Of a stretch of DNA of 45,170 bases, positions 37,245 through 45,170 are shown in pieces. The position numbers were made by a program, and so were the translations under genes. The DNA is taken from assembly GCA_031286285.1 (NCBI GenBank), contig JAITUN010000290.1:1-45170 (forward strand). The letters run 5' to 3'. Every line of letters starts with the position of its first letter. The first letter of the stretch is position 1. The DNA is from Bacteroidales bacterium (GTDB taxonomy: Bacteria; Bacteroidota; Bacteroidia; Bacteroidales; WCHB1-69). The notes beneath the pieces were generated by a model that saw only the letters and a program-made list of their open reading frames with translations, searched no databases and was not told where the DNA came from.

Positions 37245-38378
37245 ATGGATAATTTTATTGTTTCCGCCCGCAAATATCGCCCCTCTACTTTCAATACAGT
37301 GGTGGGACAAGATGCCATTGTTTCTACTCTTAAAAATGCTATTAAAACTCAACAGGTTGCACAAGCATTCCTATTTTGTGGACCGCGTGGTGTGGGCAAA
37401 ACTACCTGCGCCCGCATTTTTGCAAAAGCGCTCAACTGCCTACATCTTACTCCCGATTTTGAACCTTGTAACGAGTGTGAATCCTGCAAATCGTTCAACG
37501 CTTCCGCCTCTTTTAATGTATATGAGTTGGACGCTGCTTCCAACAATTCTGTGGAAGATATTCGCTCATTAGTGGAGCAAGTGCGCATCAGTCCACAAGG
37601 CGCCAAATTCAAAGTGTATATCATAGACGAAGTACACATGCTTTCCAATCAGGCGTTTAACGCTTTTTTAAAAACGTTGGAAGAACCACCTGCTTATGCT
37701 AAATTTATTTTGGCAACCACGGAAAAACATAAAATTATCCCTACTATTTTGTCTCGTTGTCAAGTGTATGATTTTAAACGTATTGGAGACAACGACATTA
37801 TGAAACATCTTGCTTTTGTGGCGCAAAGTGAAGTGGTGCAAGCTGAGGAAGAAGCCCTGCGCGTGGTTGCCTCAAAAGCAGATGGCGCACTGAGAGATGC
37901 ACTCTCTATCTTCGACCAATTGGTGAGTTTCTCCGGAAAAAATATTACTTACCAAACTACAATCCAACATTTGAATGTGTTAGATGTGGATAACTATTTT
38001 AAAATGACAGACTTTCTCTTCAGCGAAGAGGTCTCAGATGCCCTGCTGCTTTTTGACGATATTTTGAATAGAGGGTTCGATGGACAACACTTTATTTCCG
38101 GTTTAGCCGCCCATTTCCGCCAGTTGCTGATGGCACAAAACGCTTCTACCATCAAACTCATGGAGGTTTCCGATTCCGTAAAACAACGTTTTTTTGAACA
38201 AGCAAAAAAAGCAGATAAACAGTTGTTGCTTCGCGGATTAGAGTTAGCCAATCAGTGCGATTTTAATTACAAACTGTCTCAAAACAAACGCCTTTCAGTT
38301 GAAATTTGTTTAATGCAAATCAATGGAAACTATATCTATAAGTTAACAGCCAACGTCAGGCAATCACGGGAGAAGTAA
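37245..38378 (+). CDS. dnaX: DNA polymerase III subunit gamma/tau, domains I-III (frame 1 of a split gene)
   Basis: FLFCGPRGVGKTTCARIFAKALNC; zinc cluster C…CNECESC; VYIIDEVHMLSNQAFNAFLKTLEEPP. Stops at TAA 38376-38378 just after domain III (VEICLMQINGN). Confidence 0.93.
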   Translation: MDNFIVSARKYRPSTFNTVVGQDAIVSTLKNAIKTQQVAQAFLFCGPRGVGKTTCARIFAKALNCLHLTPDFEPCNECESCKSFNASASFNVYELDAASNNSVEDIRSLVEQVRISPQGAKFKVYIIDEVHMLSNQAFNAFLKTLEEPPAYAKFILATTEKHKIIPTILSRCQVYDFKRIGDNDIMKHLAFVAQSEVVQAEEEALRVVASKADGALRDALSIFDQLVSFSGKNITYQTTIQHLNVLDVDNYFKMTDFLFSEEVSDALLLFDDILNRGFDGQHFISGLAAHFRQLLMAQNASTIKLMEVSDSVKQRFFEQAKKADKQLLLRGLELANQCDFNYKLSQNKRLSVEICLMQINGNYIYKLTANVRQSREK

Positions 38379-38409
38379 CATAGAAAATCAACCGGTCGGG
38401 ATAGGCGGT

Positions 38410-39087
38410 TTGGTGCCATCTACAGCCCCGCAGCAATCTACCCGCGGGTTTGTGGCGCCCACCTCTATACCCGTTAAAAAAACACCGGATATTACTGATA
38501 TTATAGAGGTGAGAGGTGAGAGGTGTGAAGTGAGAGGTGAGAAGTCTGAGGTGAGAATTCCTTCTCCGCCTGATGACGGAAAAACAGATCTTCCACCCCC
38601 TTTATCCCCCGTTGGCGCGGGAAATAGAGCGGCTGAGGCAGAGCCTCAGCCGAACGAGCCTCAGCCGAACGAGCCTCAGCTGAACGAGCCTCAGCCGAAC
38701 ATAGAAACTAAAATTCAAAATTCAAAATTCAAAATTCAAAATTTCTCAATCCACTGGCATACGATGTTTAATGAAGTATTCGCTTTAGTGCCAACTATTT
38801 ATATTCCTTTAAAAGATTCATTACCCGAAATAGAAAACAATATTATAAAGGTTACTGTTAAAAATGAAGTTCAAAAAGAACATTTTGAAGCCAAAAAAAG
38901 AGAAGTATTAGAATATTTACGTTCAAACTTTGATGAACAAATTGAAGATATTGTTGTTGAAACAAACGAACAGATGGAAACGAAGAAGATTATTTACGAT
39001 ACAAAAGACAAGTTGCAAAATTTTAAAGAACAAAATGAAGAGTTTGAAGATTTTTTGCAAATATTAGACTTAAAAATAAAAGAGTAA
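38410..39087 (+). CDS. dnaX: C-terminal (tau-like) part of DnaX in the +1 frame, or a separate protein
   Basis: Low-complexity linker then FSIHWHTMFNEVFALVPTIYIPLKDSLPEIENNIIKVTVKNEVQKEHFEAKKREVLEYLRSNFDEQIEDIVVETNE, which resembles the C-terminal region of Bacteroidota DnaX. No ATG; TTG start in the ORF track, with the frame open back to 38347. Confidence 0.7.
   Translation: MVPSTAPQQSTRGFVAPTSIPVKKTPDITDIIEVRGERCEVRGEKSEVRIPSPPDDGKTDLPPPLSPVGAGNRAAEAEPQPNEPQPNEPQLNEPQPNIETKIQNSKFKIQNFSIHWHTMFNEVFALVPTIYIPLKDSLPEIENNIIKVTVKNEVQKEHFEAKKREVLEYLRSNFDEQIEDIVVETNEQMETKKIIYDTKDKLQNFKEQNEEFEDFLQILDLKIKE
38506..38554 (+). repeat. Heptanucleotide repeat (GAGGTGA)n in the dnaX linker
   Basis: GAGGTGA GAGGTGA GAGGTGT GAAGTGA GAGGTGA GAAGTCT GAGGTGA. 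Confidence 0.9.
38641..38700 (+). repeat. 15-bp tandem repeat ×4 encoding EPQPN/EPQLN
   Basis: GAGCCTCAGCCGAAC ×4 (one copy with T). Confidence 0.95.
38711..38743 (+). repeat. Heptanucleotide repeat (AAATTCA)n in the dnaX linker
   Basis: AAATTCA ×4 + AAATT; reverse complement of the TGAATTT unit at 23434-23468. Confidence 0.93.
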
Positions 39088-41334
39088 ATGGAATTTTATA
39101 TACCCAATCCGGCTTTAGAAAGAAAAACTATCTTAAAGAAGTATAGAGAGTTGTGCCGTTTACTTCCTCCACGCGCCACTAAGCAACAACGCAAACTTTT
39201 TCACAAAGCGTTCTCATTGGCTGTAGATGCCCACAAAGATATGCGCCGGAAAAGTGGCGAACCCTATATCTATCACCCTATTTCTGTAGCCCAAATTGTG
39301 GCGCAGGAGATAAACTTAGGCGTTACCTCAATGATTGCAGCACTCCTCCATGATGTTGTGGAAGATACCGATTTTTCTTTGAAAGATATTAGAGGGCTAT
39401 TTGGCGAAGATGTGGCTAAAATTGTTGATGGGCTTACTAAAATTGAAGATATTGTAGTTGATGCCGACCAATCGGTACAAGCGGAAAATTTTAAAAAGAT
39501 TTTGCTTTCTACTGTAGAAGATGTGCGGGTAATTTTGATAAAATTAGCCGACAGACTGCACAATATGAGAACATTAAACGCTATGCCGCAGGAAAAACAA
39601 TGGAAAATATCTTCCGAAACCACTTTCTTTTTTGTCCCTATAGCCCACCGATTAGGACTTTATACCATCAAAAGCGAATTGGAAGATTTGGCAATGAAAT
39701 ACAATGACCCGATTGAGTTTAACAAGATTCAACATGCCCTTGAAACAACTGCCCGTAAAAGAAATACACTAATCGAAGATTTTACCAAACCCATCAACGA
39801 AAAATTGTCAGAAGCCGGTATTGACGCCGAAGTTACCAGTAGAACAAAATCGATCTACTCTATTCATCAAAAAATGGTTAGAAAAAAAATCAATTTTGAT
39901 GATATTTATGACATTTTTGCAGTTCGCTTTGTGTTTGATTCACATCCCGAAGAGGAAAAAAATATTTGCTGGCGAATTCATACAATTATTACGGAACTTT
40001 ACAAAACCAATCAATTAAGAGAAAGAAACTTCATAACAACCCCTAAACCAAATGGTTACCAATCTCTGCATATTACTGCAATGAGCAGATCAGGAAAATG
40101 GGTGGAGGTGCAAATACGCTCAAAACGTATGGACGAAATTGCTGAAAAAGGACTTGCTGCACATTTTAAATACAAAGAGGAAAATAGAAGTCCGCAAGAA
40201 TATGAAAACCGTGTAGAAGAATGGCTTTCAAAGATTAGAAGTATGCTGCAAAGTGAAGATACTACTGCTTTGGAATTTTTAAATGAAGTTAAGCTAAATC
40301 TTAATCTCAAAGAAGTAATCGTTTTTACTCCAAAAGGAGAAAGAATTGTTTTGCCAGCCGGAGCATCCGTACTTGATTTTGCATACAATTTACATACTAA
40401 TCTTGGAAATAAATGTATTGGAGCTAAAGTAAATTACAACATTGTGCCGATTGACTATGTGCTTAGAAATGGCGATCAACTTCAAATCATTACATCAAAA
40501 AAACAGATTCCTAAACCGGAATGGTTCAATTATGTAAAAACTACCTATGCTCGCGAAAAACTAAAAGAAGCTTTTCGTGAAGAAAATAAAAAGAAAGAAG
40601 AGGAAGGCAAAAAAATATTGGCAGAGGTGTTCAGATCGCTTCGAATTGAAAATAATGCTTCTAATATTGGTCGGGTTCAAGCAGATGCAAGAATTTTATC
40701 CCCTTACGAATTTTGGCACTTGGTAGCAGAAGGAGTAATTACGAAAGACCGTATCCGTAAAATTTTTAGAAAGAAAACAACTCTCTCAAGTCCTGCTGAT
40801 GACTTTAGAAAGAAGATAACCGATCATTTGCACGATAAAGAGATTGACAGATTAATTGATGAACAATTGGACAGAAAACCGGAGGTTTTTCTATTGGATG
40901 AGATTTCTGATGTGATACGTTACGTAATCGCCGAATGTTGCAACCCAATTCCGGGCGATCAGGTAATGGGATTCCAAATCACCAACGATATTATAGAAGT
41001 ACACCAAACCAAATGCCCACACGCTATCGAACAGATGTCAAAATTTGGAAACCGCATAATCAAAGCTAAGTGGCGAAAAGAATCAAATGTGGCTTTCCTC
41101 ACCGGTATTCGCATTTCCGGATTCGACAGAAAAGGGATGGTAAAAGAGATTATAGATGTGGTTTCTTCTCAAATGGAATTAAATATCAGATCATTTGATA
41201 TATGGTGCAAGAGTAACACTTTTACCGGAAAGCTAATGATCTATATTCAAAATGTAAAAGCACTCAATGAGTTAATAGAAAATCTATCTAAAATAGATCA
41301 AGTTGAAAAAGTTGAGCGAATTGCTCCTGAATAA
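39088..41334 (+). CDS. RelA/SpoT-family bifunctional (p)ppGpp synthetase/hydrolase
   Basis: HD domain AALLHDVVEDTDFS, synthetase region DIFAVRFVFDS … PKPNGYQSLHI, TGS VFTPKGERIVLPAGASVLDFAY, C-terminal ACT. Begins directly after the stop at 39087. Confidence 0.95.
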   Translation: MEFYIPNPALERKTILKKYRELCRLLPPRATKQQRKLFHKAFSLAVDAHKDMRRKSGEPYIYHPISVAQIVAQEINLGVTSMIAALLHDVVEDTDFSLKDIRGLFGEDVAKIVDGLTKIEDIVVDADQSVQAENFKKILLSTVEDVRVILIKLADRLHNMRTLNAMPQEKQWKISSETTFFFVPIAHRLGLYTIKSELEDLAMKYNDPIEFNKIQHALETTARKRNTLIEDFTKPINEKLSEAGIDAEVTSRTKSIYSIHQKMVRKKINFDDIYDIFAVRFVFDSHPEEEKNICWRIHTIITELYKTNQLRERNFITTPKPNGYQSLHITAMSRSGKWVEVQIRSKRMDEIAEKGLAAHFKYKEENRSPQEYENRVEEWLSKIRSMLQSEDTTALEFLNEVKLNLNLKEVIVFTPKGERIVLPAGASVLDFAYNLHTNLGNKCIGAKVNYNIVPIDYVLRNGDQLQIITSKKQIPKPEWFNYVKTTYAREKLKEAFREENKKKEEEGKKILAEVFRSLRIENNASNIGRVQADARILSPYEFWHLVAEGVITKDRIRKIFRKKTTLSSPADDFRKKITDHLHDKEIDRLIDEQLDRKPEVFLLDEISDVIRYVIAECCNPIPGDQVMGFQITNDIIEVHQTKCPHAIEQMSKFGNRIIKAKWRKESNVAFLTGIRISGFDRKGMVKEIIDVVSSQMELNIRSFDIWCKSNTFTGKLMIYIQNVKALNELIENLSKIDQVEKVERIAPE

Positions 41335-41343
41335 GAAATAATT

Positions 41344-42426
41344 ATGAATAACCTGTTAGAAAAATTAGAAGCTATTTACCAACGCTGGTTCGCTATTGGT
41401 GAAGAGATTACACAACCCGATGCTATGTCGGATATGAAACGATATATCAAGTTGAATAAAGATTATAAAGATTTGAACCCTGTGGTTGAAGCATATAAAG
41501 AGTATAAAAACGTACTCGAAAATATTGAGAATGCGAAAGATCACTTAGCCAATGAGAAAGATGAGGAGTTTCGTGAAATGGCTAAAATGGAACTTGATGC
41601 TTTTGTACTGCGTCGCGATGAATTGGAAGAAACTATCCGACTGTTATTGCTTCCATCAGACCCGCAAGACAGCAAGGATGCACAAGTTGAAATTCGTGCC
41701 GGCACCGGTGGCGATGAAGCGAGCATCTTTGCGGGCGATCTGTTCAGAATGTACGAACATTATTGCGACAAAAAAGGGTGGAAATTGGAAGTACTCTCCA
41801 TGACAGAAGGCACAGTGGGAGGGTTTAAGGAGATTGTTTTCGAAATTTGTGGCGAAGGCGTTTATGGGTTGATGAAGTACGAATCCGGAGTGCATCGAGT
41901 ACAAAGAGTGCCACAAACCGAATCACAAGGGCGTGTTCACACTTCAGCCGCTTCTGTTGTGGTACTCCCGGAAGCCGATGAGTTTGATGTAGATCTGAAA
42001 CAGAGCGATATTCGCAAAGACACTTACTGCTCTTCCGGTCCCGGAGGTCAGTCTGTAAATACTACTTACTCCGCTGTTCGCCTCACACACATCCCCTCCG
42101 GAATTGTGGTGGCTATTCAAGACGAAAAATCACAAATCAAAAACTTAGACAAAGCGATGCGCGTGCTGAGAACCCGGCTTTTTGAAAGAGAGTACCAAAA
42201 ATGGTTGGACGATGTGGCATCAAAACGTAAAACTATGGTTTCTACCGGTGACCGATCCGCTAAAATCAGAACTTACAACTACCCGCAAAACCGCGTTACC
42301 GACCACCGAATAAATTTAACTATGTACAATTTAACAGGTTTTATGAATGGAGATATTCAAGACTCCATCGAAGCGCTACAAGTTGCCGAAAATGCAGAGC
42401 GACTAAAAGAAGCAGTAGATATTTAA
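41344..42426 (+). CDS. prfA: Peptide chain release factor 1
   Basis: IRAGTGGDEASIFAGDLFRMYEHY … GRVHTSAASVVVLPEADE … CSSGPGGQSVNTTYSAVRLTHIPSGI (GGQ). Confidence 0.96.
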   Translation: MNNLLEKLEAIYQRWFAIGEEITQPDAMSDMKRYIKLNKDYKDLNPVVEAYKEYKNVLENIENAKDHLANEKDEEFREMAKMELDAFVLRRDELEETIRLLLLPSDPQDSKDAQVEIRAGTGGDEASIFAGDLFRMYEHYCDKKGWKLEVLSMTEGTVGGFKEIVFEICGEGVYGLMKYESGVHRVQRVPQTESQGRVHTSAASVVVLPEADEFDVDLKQSDIRKDTYCSSGPGGQSVNTTYSAVRLTHIPSGIVVAIQDEKSQIKNLDKAMRVLRTRLFEREYQKWLDDVASKRKTMVSTGDRSAKIRTYNYPQNRVTDHRINLTMYNLTGFMNGDIQDSIEALQVAENAERLKEAVDI

Positions 42427-42555
42427 CAACAGACACATCAATTGAAGTGATTTTATCTTCACTACAACCGCTTAAAAAGATTATTTAAGATTAAAAGGGA
42501 AAGTAATTTTTTCTTCATAAGAATATTTTGGGTCAAAAATAATTATTTTGAAAGG

Positions 42556-44013
42556 TTAAAACAGATACCCCATTTTAACATAAATATTCGCCATACCGGC
42601 ATTGTCTTGTTTGTTAAAAGGAACAGCCCAATCAACGGAAAGAATAAAATTTTCATTCATAGCAATTTTCATCCCAATACCTGCTCCGAAATGAGGAAGA
42701 TAGATTCTCTTTTTGTCAAAATTTAAGTAATTTTTCAAATCATTATCAATATCAAAATCGGGGTCGTTATGGGCAATATTTGCTAACAAAGTCTTTTCGT
42801 TTAACGATTTGGGTTGTAACACTATCCCCATATCGCAAAAAGGATTAAACGCCAAATAGAAGTTTTGTTTTTTAATTTTGAATTTCCAGACTTTAAAACG
42901 AAATTCGGCAGTTGCATAGCCAAAACCGTTGGCTAATACCCTGTTTCGGAGCAGTCCACGCACGGAGTTTCCTCCGCCCACTACTTCGTATAAAACCCTT
43001 TGATAATAGAGTACATTCAAATAATTATCCATATAAAAGGGAGATTTTCCGGAGAGCAATAATTGGGTTCCCACACGATAGGCAAAAGTGATATAATCTT
43101 TGTAAACCGGCACATAATGTTGAAATACGGTATTAAATTTCAAGTTATTAAATTCAGATGATTTTCCGAATCCGGCAGTATAAGTAAAAAAAGCGTCAAA
43201 ATAGAGTCCTTTAGAAGCATTTGCTTGCTTGTTTCGGTCATCATAAACCATTCCTCCTCTCAAATAGGGGTGAAACCCGCCATCGGCTTCATTTGAATTA
43301 ATAATATTCCATTTCACATACTTTTCATACAATTCATCAACATCAGTAGGTAATTTGTTTTTTGTTTTTTTATTTTTATTAATCATATCAATATTCACAT
43401 TTCCTGTCCAATATCCTAGAAATCCTATTCCGGCAGCCCATTTCCAATTTCCTTGAATAGGTCCTTGAATATCTGCTGCAATTCTCAATAAATCACGTCT
43501 ATATTTATAAAAAGCACGTGTTTTATATCCTTCTTCGGTAGAATATTTTTTTGAATTGTGCCATTTATTATTATATACAGCCTGATAGCCGTTAAATCCT
43601 AAGAAATCGCACATAGCATCCGGAATATAAGTTGCATCAAAAGAGAAGCGGTGTTTTGGAATCAAATATCTAGAGTCGTATGAAAACCGAAACAGTCCGT
43701 AACGTTTTGTAGTATAAGCAGCTTCGAAGTACAATGAGTGCATATAATCGGGATGTGCCGAGCCGTCGCCATAATAATAGATGTTTGATAGCACCCCATA
43801 CTGAAATCCTAAATCGGCATCGAACGCCACGCTGGGCAAAATTCCGAAATTCCAACCTGTTTTAATTCCATCGGGATTTTTTTCTTTTTTCTTTTTAACT
43901 CTCTTTTCAACGGGTGTTTTAGCATTGAGAGTGTCTCCGCTTTCTATTTGTGCAATAGACAAAAGCGGCACAAACAGCAGGATCCCTATAACAAAAATGT
44001 AGTATTTCTTCAT
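42556..44013 (-). CDS. Omp85/BamA-like surface antigen outer-membrane protein
   Basis: Signal peptide IGILLFVPLLSIAQ, β-barrel sequence, VVGGGNSVRGLLRNRVLANGFGYATAEFRFKVW (Omp85 'VRG' motif), C-terminal YLF. Confidence 0.8.
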   Translation of the reverse strand: MKKYYIFVIGILLFVPLLSIAQIESGDTLNAKTPVEKRVKKKKEKNPDGIKTGWNFGILPSVAFDADLGFQYGVLSNIYYYGDGSAHPDYMHSLYFEAAYTTKRYGLFRFSYDSRYLIPKHRFSFDATYIPDAMCDFLGFNGYQAVYNNKWHNSKKYSTEEGYKTRAFYKYRRDLLRIAADIQGPIQGNWKWAAGIGFLGYWTGNVNIDMINKNKKTKNKLPTDVDELYEKYVKWNIINSNEADGGFHPYLRGGMVYDDRNKQANASKGLYFDAFFTYTAGFGKSSEFNNLKFNTVFQHYVPVYKDYITFAYRVGTQLLLSGKSPFYMDNYLNVLYYQRVLYEVVGGGNSVRGLLRNRVLANGFGYATAEFRFKVWKFKIKKQNFYLAFNPFCDMGIVLQPKSLNEKTLLANIAHNDPDFDIDNDLKNYLNFDKKRIYLPHFGAGIGMKIAMNENFILSVDWAVPFNKQDNAGMANIYVKMGYLF

Positions 44014-44231
44014 AAAGTATTTTAAATTAAAATCGGTGCGAAATTACATTTTTCCACTAAAAACTTCTAATAAACTTGCACTTCTAAGCATAGCTGCTAT
44101 TTTCAGCATCATAACTATTTGACAATTAATCGAAAAAAAAAAAACGAGAGGATGCTGAATAAATCGTATTTTTTCTATTTTTCACCCGAAAATTCTTTTA
44201 TTAATTCTTTATTAATTTAATCTATACAATT

Positions 44232-45170
44232 ATGAAAAAATCTATTCTTTATATTATTCTCTGTGCGCTCATTTTTGGAGTGAATGCGCAAATTTCACTG
44301 CCCAATTATTGGGAGCTCAATGGAAATAGTGGTACTTCGTCACTAAATTTTCTGGGGACTACCGATTGCGAGCCTCTTATTTTTAAAACCAAAAGTATTG
44401 AACGGATGCGCTTAGCAATCAACAATACCTTATTTGGGATTGGTACCTCAACTCCCAAAGCCACATTGCATTTACACCATCAGATTGATCAGACTCAATG
44501 TAAACCCATCCCTGATCCTACTGATTTGGTTGTTAAAACATTATTACAATTAACTACCCCCGAAACCGGTAGTAATGCAAATAATGGATTTAATATTTCC
44601 TTTGATACTAAAGACATTATTTTCAAGCAACAGGAGCAAGCAAAATTTACCATTGAGGGACCCGGCGGCGGAATGATGATTGCCCCCAATGGAAATATTG
44701 GGATGGGTACCGATATTCCTCGTCAAAAATTACATGTTGCAGATGGCAATATCATCATTACAAAACCCATAAATTCTGCTTCGGTATTCAATGGGTCCTT
44801 AATTTTTGGTAATAACGGTAGTAATCCTGTACCTCCATACATTTGGGGCATAAGCTATCTCAACTCTGTTACTGACGGAAAAGGACTAAATTTTTGGAAA
44901 TATGTGGATGTAATACCAAGCTCTGCTCCAACATGTTATCCTGTATTGTTTTTTTCTGATAATCTTAATGTAGGGATAGGAACGAGCGACCCTCAGGCAA
45001 AATTGGATGTTGATGGAGGGCTTAAAGCTGTAAGCGCTAATATTTCAGGAACACTCACAACTAACAAAGCAAGTATTATGGGGAGTGCTTATATCAGTGG
45101 CAATCTTGGTGTTGGTATTTTAGACCCGCAAGCGAAGTTAGATGTAAATGGTGCGTTTAAAGCGCTAAGC
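44232..45170 (+). CDS. Secreted surface/fiber-like protein with repeated GIGTxxPxAKLxVxG modules (truncated by window end)
   Basis: Manual translation: MKKSILYIILCALIFGVNAQISLPNYWEL … LFGIGTSTPKATLHLHH … NIGMGTDIPRQKLHVADG … VGIGTSDPQAKLDVDGGLKAVSANISG … GVGILDPQAKLDVNGAFKALS. Open to the window edge. Confidence 0.82.
   Translation, partial: MKKSILYIILCALIFGVNAQISLPNYWELNGNSGTSSLNFLGTTDCEPLIFKTKSIERMRLAINNTLFGIGTSTPKATLHLHHQIDQTQCKPIPDPTDLVVKTLLQLTTPETGSNANNGFNISFDTKDIIFKQQEQAKFTIEGPGGGMMIAPNGNIGMGTDIPRQKLHVADGNIIITKPINSASVFNGSLIFGNNGSNPVPPYIWGISYLNSVTDGKGLNFWKYVDVIPSSAPTCYPVLFFSDNLNVGIGTSDPQAKLDVDGGLKAVSANISGTLTTNKASIMGSAYISGNLGVGILDPQAKLDVNGAFKALS

Noticed and set aside
42430-42550. Possible terminator after prfA (TGAAG…CTTCA)
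   Set aside because: Only a 5-bp stem with a loose loop and no clear T tract; too weak to call.

Overview
This window is 45 kb of an AT-rich chromosome whose features point to the phylum Bacteroidota. The evidence is repeated TAnnTTTG promoter elements, the 16S 3' end, a TonB-receptor/carboxypeptidase-like outer-membrane protein, a LytS/LytTR pair and other Bacteroidales-like proteins. It opens with the 3' end of a 16S rRNA gene. That gene is followed by a strong hairpin terminator, with no ITS tRNAs or 23S. Most of the rest is housekeeping: queE, a GuaA ATP-PPase-only protein, an SPFH/Arc pair, mnmG with a perfect parS palindrome abutting its start codon, ybeY, queD, a LytS/LytTR pair, lpxH, queA, PNP, fabD, M23 peptidases, a PpiD/SurA-like foldase, an LtaS-like sulfatase, higBA, mutS, a C1 peptidase lipoprotein, dnaX, rel and prfA. 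The window ends inside a repeat-bearing surface protein. I see no convincing new multi-gene system, CRISPR array, IS element or prophage. The best leads are: (1) dnaX is split by a +1 frame change right after domain III, with its C-terminal region in the other frame; (2) a family of 7-bp short tandem repeats recurs at three loci, two of them inside coding sequence (the dnaX linker and the signal peptide of a secreted glucosaminidase); (3) the 16S gene is apparently unlinked from 23S; (4) a perfect parS site lies at mnmG; (5) two intergenic regions have strong, unexplained RNA-like hairpins. All calls come from reading the sequence and the supplied ORF track; no searches were run.
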